Assembly (NCBI GenBank): GCA_040384645.1
Contig: JAZKIX010000024.1
Location: 1-23,596, forward strand
Direction of reading: 5' to 3'
DNA: 23,596 bases
Source: JAZKIX01 sp040384645
GTDB lineage: Bacteria > Pseudomonadota > Gammaproteobacteria > Burkholderiales > Burkholderiaceae_D
In this document: in pieces, positions 15,551 through 22,822 of the stretch
How positions within the stretch are numbered: the first letter of the stretch is position 1
How the letters are laid out: each line of letters starts with the position of its first letter
The notes under the pieces: model-generated
Told to the model about the DNA's origin: nothing
Database searches by the model: none
Seen by the model: only the letters and a program-made list of their open reading frames with translations
Position numbers and translations under genes: made by a program

Positions 15551-16561
15551 ATGAATGAAATACTGTACAACACGATCAGAGATATGCCGAAAGCGGAGTT
15601 GCATATTCATATCGAGGGTTCGCTGGAACCTGAGCTGATTTTTTCTTTAGCGAAACGAAATAAGGTCGCGCTAGCGTATTCATCAGTTGAAGAACTGCGC
15701 GCCGCTTATGCTTTCACTGACTTACAGTCATTCCTGAATATATATTATGCGGGCGCAAGCGTCCTTCTCGTCGAGCAGGATTTCTGCGATATGACCGCCG
15801 CGTATCTGAAGCGGGCGCAAGCGGACAATGTACGACATACCGAAATTTTTTTCGACCCTCAAACCCATACGGCGAGAGGTGTTGCTTTCGCCGATGTCAT
15901 CAACGGCATTCATCGTGCATGTGGCGAGGCGGCACAGCAAATCAGCTCGTCGTTGATTTTGTGTTTTTTGCGGCATTTGTCTGAAGACGATGCTTTTGCA
16001 ACGTTGGAACAAGCCTTGCCGTATCGAGACAAATTTATTGGTATTGGTTTGGATTCGTCCGAACTAGGGCACCCGCCAGAAAAATTCGCCCGTGTTTTTG
16101 CGCGTTGCAAAGAGCTTGGTTTTCACTTGGTTGCCCATGCCGGTGAAGAAGGGCCGCCTGCTTTTATTGAAACCGCGCTGGATCGGTTAAAGGTCGAGCG
16201 TATCGATCATGGCGTACGTTGCCTTGAAGATGCTGGATTGACGCAAAGACTTGCACGCGAACGGATCCCTTTGACGGTCTGCCCACTCTCGAATGTTAAG
16301 TTAAGGGTATTTGAAGAAATGGCGCAACATAATTTGCGTGCCTTGTTGGATGCCGGACTGTTGGTAACCATTAATTCAGACGATCCGGCTTACTTCGGCG
16401 GTTATGTGAACGACAATTTTTTCGCGGCATTTAAGGCGCTTCCACTCACCGCTAAAGATGCATCGCAGTTGGCACGTAACAGCTTTGAGGCAGCGTTCCT
16501 GGATAAGACAATCAAGCAACGCTATCTAGATGAAGTGGATGATTTCTTTGCGCGTTGTTAA
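15551..16561 (+). CDS. add: Adenine deaminase (Add-family adenine aminohydrolase)
   Basis: A 336-residue zinc amidohydrolase. Metal and catalytic blocks: HIHIEGSLEP (H18, H20), HAGEEGPP (H196, E199), RIDHGVR (H220) and NSDDPAYFGGY (D277/D278). Automatic annotation would probably call it adenosine deaminase, but GLDSSELGHPPEKF and VAHAGEEGPPAFIETALD match the adenine deaminase subgroup characterised for Pseudomonas aeruginosa PA0148, as recalled, rather than the GxDLAGxE pattern of true adenosine deaminases. The expected reaction is adenine to hypoxanthine plus ammonia, in purine salvage. It is transcribed divergently from the receiver gene. Its stop codon overlaps the convergent esterase stop within the palindrome TTAA. 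Confidence 0.9.
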   Translation: MNEILYNTIRDMPKAELHIHIEGSLEPELIFSLAKRNKVALAYSSVEELRAAYAFTDLQSFLNIYYAGASVLLVEQDFCDMTAAYLKRAQADNVRHTEIFFDPQTHTARGVAFADVINGIHRACGEAAQQISSSLILCFLRHLSEDDAFATLEQALPYRDKFIGIGLDSSELGHPPEKFARVFARCKELGFHLVAHAGEEGPPAFIETALDRLKVERIDHGVRCLEDAGLTQRLARERIPLTVCPLSNVKLRVFEEMAQHNLRALLDAGLLVTINSDDPAYFGGYVNDNFFAAFKALPLTAKDASQLARNSFEAAFLDKTIKQRYLDEVDDFFARC

Positions 16562-17229
16562 GCCAATATTTTGCCCAGCCATTGACCAATGTCGTCGATT
16601 TCTTCCTGGCAGACTGAATGTTGCATCATATATTCATGCCATTCGACCGGATAAGACAATGCCTGTAACAAATCTCTGGATTGTTCAGCGCGTGTTATGG
16701 GGATTACCGGGTCGGCTCGTCCATGGGCCAGGAAAATTGGCGTATTGCGATTTGCTGAATGGCACTCAGCCGACACCACATCATGTAAGGGAACGTAGCC
16801 TGACAAGCAAAGCAGTCCTGCTAGTTTTTCTGAATAGCGTAAGCCGGTTTGCAAAGCCATTGCGCAACCTTGAGAAAATCCGGCCAGAATGATCTTGCTG
16901 GACGCAATACCGCGCGATTTTTCACGTTCAATCAACAGCTCGATTGCTGCTTGGGAAGTCCGCAGTCCACCTTCGTCCTCGCGTTTGGCAATGTCTGCGC
17001 CCAAGATGTCGTACCAGGCCCGCATCACATAACCCCCATTTACTGTAACCGGCATAGTCGGCGCATGTGGGAAAACGAATCGAATCGGCGGGCAAGCTGC
17101 TAAATTTAGTTCGCGCACAATCGGCACGAAATCGGCGCCATCGGCACCCAAGCCGTGCATCCAGATGATCGACACTGTGGGATTGGCACCGCTTTCGATT
17201 TCAATGGTTTCTAATAATGCTTTGCTCAT
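16558..17229 (-). CDS. Alpha/beta-hydrolase carboxylesterase (phospholipase/carboxylesterase family)
   Basis: A 223-residue cytoplasmic serine esterase of the acyl-protein-thioesterase-like family (EstB of Pseudomonas fluorescens is a relative). The catalytic triad is S119 in GFSQG (117-121), D173 in HGRADPVIP and H204 in MMQHSV. The block IIWMHGLGADGADF carries the oxyanion region. Most relatives have GH before the catalytic His region; here it is QH, a minor substitution. The natural substrate is unknown. It is probably cotranscribed with mog, 41 bp upstream. The 4-bp convergent overlap with the deaminase gene leaves no room for a terminator. Confidence 0.92.
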   Translation of the reverse strand: MSKALLETIEIESGANPTVSIIWMHGLGADGADFVPIVRELNLAACPPIRFVFPHAPTMPVTVNGGYVMRAWYDILGADIAKREDEGGLRTSQAAIELLIEREKSRGIASSKIILAGFSQGCAMALQTGLRYSEKLAGLLCLSGYVPLHDVVSAECHSANRNTPIFLAHGRADPVIPITRAEQSRDLLQALSYPVEWHEYMMQHSVCQEEIDDIGQWLGKILA

Positions 17230-17270
17230 AAAATTTCTTAAAAATTAAGATCTGAATGCATGGAAGCTAT

Positions 17271-17900
17271 TTACGCGTTTGTCGGTCGAATCGCAGACTT
17301 AGGACGAAAAGCCTTGCAGACGGATTCATTTGTTTCGATGTAAGGGCCACCGATCAAGTCAATGCAATAAGGGACCGCGGAGAAAATGCCAGGCACTAAT
17401 TGTTGTCCGGAAATGTCTTTTAAACCTTCCAAGGTCTCTTTGATGGATTTTGGTTGGCCGGGCAAATTCAAAATTAGTGCTGCGTGATCTTCAATTTCTC
17501 GTATAACCGCCACTTGGCGTGAAAGAATCGCAGTCGGAACAAACCGCAAGCTGATCTGGCGCATTTGTTCGCCAAATCCCGGCATTTCCTTGGTGGCAAC
17601 AGCCAGTGTCGCTTCAGGCGTGACATCGCGTCGGGATGGACCGGTGCCGCCTGTCGTCAGAACCAAATCGCATTTGCACTGATCGATCAATTCGATCAAG
17701 GTTGCTTCGATTACTGCACGTTCGTCAGGTATTAATCGCGTTTCGATTTGCCAAGAACTAATCAACGCTGCTGAAAACCAATCATAAAGGGCGGGAATTC
17801 CCTGATCCTGATACACGCCACTGGTGGCGCGGTCAGAGATAGAAACCAATCCGATTTTTAACGTTTCGACATCACTCTTCGTCGTCTGTGCCGTCATCAT
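17271..17900 (-). CDS. mog: Molybdopterin adenylyltransferase
   Basis: MogA-type enzyme that adenylates molybdopterin to MPT-AMP, the step before molybdenum insertion. It has 209 residues; strong family blocks are KIGLVSISDRATSGVYQDQG, ETRLIPDE, the LTTGGTGPSRRDVTPEATL nucleotide/pterin site (81-99), PGFGEQMRQISLRF, TAILSRQV and LNLPGQPKSIKE. The start is placed at ATG 17900 because AGG lies 5 nt upstream; a GTG at 17906 and an ATG at 17897 are alternatives. It overlaps the 3' end of darP by 29 bp, suggesting coupled translation. No other molybdopterin genes are in the window. Confidence 0.95.
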   Translation of the reverse strand: MMTAQTTKSDVETLKIGLVSISDRATSGVYQDQGIPALYDWFSAALISSWQIETRLIPDERAVIEATLIELIDQCKCDLVLTTGGTGPSRRDVTPEATLAVATKEMPGFGEQMRQISLRFVPTAILSRQVAVIREIEDHAALILNLPGQPKSIKETLEGLKDISGQQLVPGIFSAVPYCIDLIGGPYIETNESVCKAFRPKSAIRPTNA

Positions 17901-18465
17901 TTTCACCTGCCGCTGGCGGCGTACTTTTAGCTTGTAATTGCTTTAAGATTTGGAAAATTTCACGATAAGCTTTCGGCGGCTTATTTTCAGCTTGCTCCTT
18001 GCGGGCATTGCGAATCAGGGTTCGTAATTGTTGCGCATCAAGCTCAGGATGCTGTGCCAGCAACGCGGTCAATACCGAATCGTCTGTCAGTAATTTCTCG
18101 CGACGACGCTCAAGCGCGTGCATTTGCGCGGTGTCTGATTTGGACATGCCGCGCCAGCTATCGATGGTTTTTTGGATAATGGCCAGTTCTTCCGCATCAA
18201 GCGTGCGCATTTTTTTGCCAACGTATTGCAATTGGCGGCGCCGTCCTTCGTGATCCGTAATGAGCTGGCATTCTAAAATCGCGTCACGTACATCTTCCGG
18301 CATGGGCACTCGTTTGACGCGTTCTTTGGGTTCTGCGATTAATTCGGCGCCGAGTTTTTGCAGGGCAGTCATATCGCGTTTTAGTTGCGATTTGGAGGGG
18401 CGGTCGTACTCTTGCTCGAACTCATTCGATTGGAAGCCGCAAGCGCCTCGATTTGGATTAGGCAT
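17872..18465 (-). CDS. darP: Ribosome biogenesis factor DarP (YjgA, DUF615)
   Basis: A 197-residue, highly charged protein of the YjgA family, which binds late pre-50S ribosomal particles; renamed DarP after work in E. coli. Diagnostic blocks are RPSKSQLKRDMTALQKLG (22-39), LITDHEGRRRQLQYVGKKMR and AYREIFQILKQL. The C-terminus is acidic (ENDDGTDDEE) and overlaps the mog start region. The start ATG 18465 lacks an obvious ribosome binding site. It is divergent from pmbA, with 77 bp between them; the yjgA/pmbA neighbourhood is conserved in many proteobacteria. Confidence 0.94.
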   Translation of the reverse strand: MPNPNRGACGFQSNEFEQEYDRPSKSQLKRDMTALQKLGAELIAEPKERVKRVPMPEDVRDAILECQLITDHEGRRRQLQYVGKKMRTLDAEELAIIQKTIDSWRGMSKSDTAQMHALERRREKLLTDDSVLTALLAQHPELDAQQLRTLIRNARKEQAENKPPKAYREIFQILKQLQAKSTPPAAGENDDGTDDEE

Positions 18466-18542
18466 GATGATGGGGTTAGAGCTATTCTGTAAACGACTGC
18501 TATCATAACTGTTTTAGCCGGACTTCCGAAGAAAACCACCTT

Positions 18543-19895
18543 ATGAGCGACTCCGTATTCATCCATAGCCAAGCCCAATTAAGTCAAATCGCGCAAGATG
18601 TTTTGCGTTATGCCCGCGAAAAAGGCGCGACAGATGCAGCCGTAGAAATCAGCGAAGGTAGCGGATTGTCGGTTTCGGTACGTAAAGCAAAAATCGAGAC
18701 AATCGAACAAAACAAAGACAAAGGCATGGGCGTGACCGTGTATATCGGTCAAAAACGCGGCAATGCCAGCACCTCCGATTTTTCCCCGCAAGCACTGCAA
18801 GCTACCGTAGAAGCCGCGTATAACATTGCACGTTTTACCGCCGAAGACGACTGCGCAGGCTTACCGGACGCAGATTGGCTGGAAATGCATCCGCTAGATT
18901 TGAAGCTATGTTATCCGTGGCGTATCTCAGCTGAAGAGGCGGTCGAATTGGCCAAGCGTTGCGAAGCAGCCGCTTTTGCCGTCGATCCTCGCATCACCAA
19001 TAGCGAAGGCGCCAGCGTATATGCGCAGCAATCGCACTTTGTGGCGGCAAATTCACGTGGTTTTATGGGGGGCTATCCGTATTCGCGTCATACCATATCA
19101 GTTGCGCCGATTGCAGGTAAGGGTGCAAATATGCAGCGTGACGATTGGTATTCCTCAGTGCGCGATCCTAAAAAAATGGCGCGGCCGGAAGCCGTTGGCG
19201 AATATGCCGCGCAACGTGCTTTGGCCCGACTGAATGCGCGCAAATTAGATACCCGCAAATGCGCCGTACTGTTTGAAGCACCGCTGGCGGCTGGTTTGCT
19301 GGGGGCTTTTGTGCAGGCGGTGTCGGGCGGCGCGCTCTATCGCAAGTCCACCTTCTTATTGGATTCCTTGGGTTCCCAGGTGTTTCCTGCCCATATTCAA
19401 GTCAGCGAGGACCCACACGTCGTCGGTGGCGTCGGTTCGGCGCCATTTGATGATGAAGGCGTCAAGACCAGTCAGCGCGACGTGGTAAAGGATGGTGTGG
19501 TTCAAGGCTATTTCCTCTCGACCTATTCGGCGCGCAAATTGGGGTTGAAAACTACCGGCAATTCCGGCGGTTCGCATAACCTGACGTTGAGTTCCAGTTT
19601 GACCAAGTCGACCGACAACTTCAAAGCAATGTTGCGCAAACTTGATACCGGTTTATTAGTGACCGAATTAATGGGACAGGGCACAAACTATGTGACTGGC
19701 GATTATTCGCGCGGCGCTTCCGGGTATTGGGTAGAGCGCGGCGTAATCCAGTATCCGGGGGAAGAAATTACGATTGCAGGCAATATGAAAGATAGGCTGC
19801 GCCAAATCGTTGCAGTGGGTGCAGACCGACTGGTGCGCGGTACCAAATCGACTGGATCGATACTCATTGAAAATATGACAGTGGCGGGAAGTTAA
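18543..19895 (+). CDS. pmbA: Metalloprotease subunit PmbA/TldE
   Basis: A 450-residue member of the TldD/PmbA family. TldE (PmbA) forms a heterodimer with TldD that degrades unfolded peptides and matures microcin B17 and the CcdA antitoxin in E. coli. Blocks include EISEGSGLSVSVRKAKIETIEQNKDKGMGVTVY split over residues 35-67, NSEGASV, RDVVKDGVVQGYFLSTYSARKLG, TTGNSGGSHNL and TELMGQGTNYVTGDYSRGASGYWVERG. As in other PmbA proteins the HExxxH zinc motif of TldD is absent, so the catalytic site must come from the partner, which is not in this window. Full length for the family. The start ATG 18543 has little ribosome binding site. Confidence 0.95.
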   Translation: MSDSVFIHSQAQLSQIAQDVLRYAREKGATDAAVEISEGSGLSVSVRKAKIETIEQNKDKGMGVTVYIGQKRGNASTSDFSPQALQATVEAAYNIARFTAEDDCAGLPDADWLEMHPLDLKLCYPWRISAEEAVELAKRCEAAAFAVDPRITNSEGASVYAQQSHFVAANSRGFMGGYPYSRHTISVAPIAGKGANMQRDDWYSSVRDPKKMARPEAVGEYAAQRALARLNARKLDTRKCAVLFEAPLAAGLLGAFVQAVSGGALYRKSTFLLDSLGSQVFPAHIQVSEDPHVVGGVGSAPFDDEGVKTSQRDVVKDGVVQGYFLSTYSARKLGLKTTGNSGGSHNLTLSSSLTKSTDNFKAMLRKLDTGLLVTELMGQGTNYVTGDYSRGASGYWVERGVIQYPGEEITIAGNMKDRLRQIVAVGADRLVRGTKSTGSILIENMTVAGS

Positions 19896-19969
19896 TCGAC
19901 ACCATATGGCCAAAAGCGGATGCAGCCACATGCAAGTACCAGGATGTTGCATCGCGCCACAATTTTGTA

Positions 19970-19998
19970 TTGCGACAACACGATTAGCACCCTACAAT
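19970..19998 (+). promoter_or_regulatory. Candidate sigma-70 promoter of the TRAP binding protein gene
   Basis: TTGCGA (19970-19975, 4/6) and TACAAT (19993-19998, 5/6) with an ideal 17-bp spacer. A transcript would start near 20005 and have a leader of about 80 nt. This supports a separate transcription unit for the gene at 20086. Confidence 0.55.
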
Positions 19999-20010
19999 TT
20001 GCCGCAGTTT

Positions 20011-20039
20011 GCGTCTTTTCATTTGCATCAGGAAGACGC
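20011..20039 (+). promoter_or_regulatory. Leader hairpin upstream of the TRAP binding protein gene
   Basis: GCGTCTT (20011-20017) pairs perfectly with AAGACGC (20033-20039) across a 15-nt loop, within the predicted 5' leader and about 40 nt before the ribosome binding site. It could be an mRNA hairpin or a protein operator. Not a recognised riboswitch. Confidence 0.35.
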
Positions 20040-20085
20040 TAGCTTTACTTGATTTTTCTCGGTGTTTAATCTTTCAGGAGACCAT

Positions 20086-21171
20086 ATGGAACGTCGTTCC
20101 TTCCTAAAAAAAGCAGCAGTAGGCGCCTCCGTTAGTGCAGTTGCCGCACCAGCCTTGGCTCAAGCCACGCCGACGCTTACTTGGCGTCTGGCTTCAAGCT
20201 TCCCTAAAAGTCTAGATACCATTTTTGGTGCTGCCGACGTATTTGCCAACCGGGTAAAAGAACTGACGGACGGCAAGCTCACCATTCGTACGTTTGCAGG
20301 TGGTGAAATTGTTCCCGGTACGCAAGTGCTGGATGCAGTCCAAAACAGTACGGTTGAAATGGGCCATACCGCTTCGTATTACTATTTTGGCAAAGACCCT
20401 ACGTTCGCTTTCGATACCGCCGTGCCGTTCGGCCTGACTTCACGGCAACAGACTGCATGGATGCTGCATGGCAACGGCATGAAGCTGATGCGTGAATTTT
20501 TTGCCGACTACAATGTGGTCAATTTCCTGGGCGGCAATACCGGTACACAGATGGGCGGCTGGTTTCGCAAAGAAATCAAAACGCCAGCTGATCTGAATGG
20601 GTTGAAATTCCGGGTCGGCGGTTTCGCTGGACGTGTTCTAACCAAACTGGGCACGGTACCGCAACAAATCGCGGGTGCGGATATCTATCCGGCACTGGAA
20701 AAAGGCACTATCGACGCGGCGGAGTGGGTCGGCCCCTACGATGATGAAAAACTTGGCTTCTCCAAGGTTGCCAAGGTCTATCACTACCCAGGCTGGTGGG
20801 AAGGCGGCGCGCAGCTGTCGTTTTATGTAGGCAAAAAAGAGTGGGACAAGCTGCCAAAACAATATCAGGCAGCAATTGAAGCTGCTTCGCATGAGGCCCA
20901 TAACGATATGCAAGCCAAGTACGATGCGAGGAATCCAGCCGCGCTGGGTCGTTTGTTGCAGCAGGGCATCAGCTTGAAACCATTCCCGCAAGCGGTAATG
21001 GATGCTTGCTTCAAGGCGGCCAAAGAAACGTTTGCCGACGAAGTCGCAAAAAATCCTAAATTTGCCAAAGTGTATGAGGATTGGTCGGGCTTTCGCAATA
21101 ACCAAGGTCAGTGGTTTGGCGTAGCCGAACAATCGTTCGCGCGATATAACTTCAATAAGCCATTGAAATAA
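20086..21171 (+). CDS. dctP: TRAP transporter substrate-binding protein, TakP-like (alpha-keto acid type)
   Basis: A 361-residue periplasmic solute-binding protein. The N-terminus MERRSFLKKAAVG is a twin-arginine signal, with probable cleavage after APALAQA (about residue 27), so it is exported folded by Tat. The mature part closely follows Rhodobacter TakP: LTWRLASSFPKSLDTIFG, GGNTGTQMGGWFRKEI, LKFRVGGFAG, QQIAGADIYPALEKGTID and EWVGPYDDEKLGF. Residues Q155, R176, E213 and W214 correspond to the TakP sodium/carboxylate site as recalled. A 2-oxo acid or similar carboxylate ligand is likely. The start is ATG 20086 with AGGAG 6 nt upstream; the frame opens at 20062 but those residues precede the Tat signal. 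No DctQ or DctM gene is adjacent: it is an orphan binding protein with its own promoter and terminator. Confidence 0.93.
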   Translation: MERRSFLKKAAVGASVSAVAAPALAQATPTLTWRLASSFPKSLDTIFGAADVFANRVKELTDGKLTIRTFAGGEIVPGTQVLDAVQNSTVEMGHTASYYYFGKDPTFAFDTAVPFGLTSRQQTAWMLHGNGMKLMREFFADYNVVNFLGGNTGTQMGGWFRKEIKTPADLNGLKFRVGGFAGRVLTKLGTVPQQIAGADIYPALEKGTIDAAEWVGPYDDEKLGFSKVAKVYHYPGWWEGGAQLSFYVGKKEWDKLPKQYQAAIEAASHEAHNDMQAKYDARNPAALGRLLQQGISLKPFPQAVMDACFKAAKETFADEVAKNPKFAKVYEDWSGFRNNQGQWFGVAEQSFARYNFNKPLK

Positions 21172-21192
21172 TATTTCAGACCGCGTTTTCGT

Positions 21193-21224
21193 AAAAAAAC
21201 CCGTATTTTGGTACGGGTTTTTTT
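21193..21224. terminator. Intrinsic terminator after the TRAP binding protein gene
   Basis: AAAAAAACCCGTA (21193-21205), loop TTTTGG, TACGGGTTTTTTT (21212-21224). A 13-bp inverted repeat ending in seven T residues, 21 bp after the stop codon. The matching A-tract means it can also terminate argH transcripts arriving from the right. Confidence 0.92.
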
Positions 21225-21249
21225 ATGCGTGCAGCACAAAAATGCATTT

Positions 21250-21336
21250 TAAGACTTAAAAATACTGGGTGGTGTATTTTTAAACACGCAATGAATATGT
21301 GCGGAAGAGCGGGTATTTAAGCATATACCCCCCTAA
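21250..21336 (-). repeat. Copy 4 of the dispersed two-box repeat (reverse orientation)
   Basis: On the minus strand it starts TTAGGGGGGTATATG (from 21336), has CCGCAC 30 bp later, and ends with TTAAAAATAC-accaccca-GTATTTTTAA, a perfect 10-bp inverted repeat. The first box also folds: GGGTAT/ATACCC with an 8-nt loop, as in copy 3. The G-tract end is 7 bp from the argH stop codon. Confidence 0.85.
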
Positions 21337-21342
21337 TTCAAC

Positions 21343-22746
21343 TCAAACTACTGAATCTAATAGCGCACGGACACGGGCAATTGCCAGCCTTACTTGCTTC
21401 GGCGCGGTACCGCCAACGTGATCACGTGCAGCGACCGAACCTTCCAGCGTCAACACGGCGAATATATCGTTTTCAATCAAGGTGGAAAAATGCTGCAACT
21501 CTGCCAGTGTCATATCGCTTAAATCACAAGCACGGTCGACACAGGCGCGTACCGCGTGCGCCACTGCTTCGTGGGCATCGCGAAATGGCAAACCTTTCTT
21601 GACCAAATAATCGGCCAAGTCGGTCGCGGTAGCATAGCCTTGCAAGGCTGCGGCGCGCATGGCGTCGGCCTTGACCGTGATACCCGATGCCATGTCGGCA
21701 AAGATGCGCAACGTATCAGTCACGGTATCGACGGTATCGAATAAGGGTTCCTTGTCTTCTTGATTGTCCTTGTTATAAGCCAGCGGCTGACCCTTCATCA
21801 AGGTCAGCAAGGCGATTAAGTGGCCGTTGACGCGGCCCGTTTTGCCGCGCGCCAGTTCGGGCACGTCGGGGTTTTTCTTTTGCGGCATGATCGACGAACC
21901 GGTACAAAAACGGTCCGCGATATCGATGAAGCCGACGCGCGGACTCATCCAAATCACCAGTTCCTCCGACATGCGTGAAATATGGGTCATGATCAGCGCT
22001 GCGGCGGCGCAAAATTCGATGGCAAAGTCGCGATCCGATACGGCATCTAGCGAGTTATGACACACCTCATCAAACCCAAGCGTGGCAGCCACACGCAACC
22101 GGTCGATCGGGAAGGTGGTGCCGGCCAGCGCGGCGGCGCCCAATGGCAGGCGGTTGACGCGCTTGCGACAATCTTTCATGCGCTCGGCATCACGGCCAAA
22201 CATTTCGACGTACGCCAGCATGTGGTGGCCAAAGGTAATCGGTTGTGCCACTTGCATATGGGTGAAGCCGGGCATGATGGTGTCAGCGTGTTGCTCTGCC
22301 AGATCTAGCAAAGCCAGCCGTAAGTCGCGCAGCAGGGCGTCAATGTCGTCGATTGCGGCACGCACGTACAGGCGGATGTCGGTAGCGACCTGGTCGTTGC
22401 GCGAGCGCCCGGTATGCAGACGTTTGCCGGCGTCGCCGACCAATTCAGTCAAGCGTTTTTCGATATTGAGATGGACGTCTTCCAGGTCGAGCAGCCATTC
22501 AAACTGGCCGCTGGCAATTTCGGATTGAATTTGCACCATGCCGCGCTGGATTTCTGCATGGTCAGCGGCGCTGATAATGTGTTGCGCCTGCAACATTTCG
22601 GCATGTGCCAGCGATCCTTCGATATCGAACAGGGCCAGACGCTTGTCGAAAAACACTGAAGCCGTGTAACGTTTGACCAGATCAGAAACCGGTTCTGAAA
22701 ACCGTGCCGACCAGGCTTCGCTTTTTTTGGAGAATTGTGCTGTCAT
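21343..22746 (-). CDS. argH: Argininosuccinate lyase
   Basis: Final enzyme of arginine biosynthesis, splitting argininosuccinate into arginine and fumarate; a homotetramer of the fumarase/aspartase superfamily. It has 467 residues. Key blocks are WSARFSEPV (N-terminus), DLEDVHLNIE, HTGRSRNDQVATD (111-123), PGFTHMQVAQP with the conserved His, and the signature GSSIMPQKKNPD with the catalytic Ser. The start is ATG 22746 because homologues begin there; the frame runs back to a TTG at 22788 with no ribosome binding site. It is divergent from the sensor kinase gene with 76 bp between them, an arrangement also known for argH and algZ (fimS) in Pseudomonas. Confidence 0.97.
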   Translation of the reverse strand: MTAQFSKKSEAWSARFSEPVSDLVKRYTASVFFDKRLALFDIEGSLAHAEMLQAQHIISAADHAEIQRGMVQIQSEIASGQFEWLLDLEDVHLNIEKRLTELVGDAGKRLHTGRSRNDQVATDIRLYVRAAIDDIDALLRDLRLALLDLAEQHADTIMPGFTHMQVAQPITFGHHMLAYVEMFGRDAERMKDCRKRVNRLPLGAAALAGTTFPIDRLRVAATLGFDEVCHNSLDAVSDRDFAIEFCAAAALIMTHISRMSEELVIWMSPRVGFIDIADRFCTGSSIMPQKKNPDVPELARGKTGRVNGHLIALLTLMKGQPLAYNKDNQEDKEPLFDTVDTVTDTLRIFADMASGITVKADAMRAAALQGYATATDLADYLVKKGLPFRDAHEAVAHAVRACVDRACDLSDMTLAELQHFSTLIENDIFAVLTLEGSVAARDHVGGTAPKQVRLAIARVRALLDSVV

Positions 22747-22822
22747 AATTGTCAGATCGCCGTTCTTTGGATTTATGTGGTATTTCAAGTGGACGAATTA
22801 TAAAACATGCCTCTCCATATTC

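Noticed and set aside
20062..20085. Upstream start for the TRAP binding protein
   Set aside because: It would put eight residues before the twin-arginine signal; ATG 20086 has a strong AGGAG ribosome binding site.
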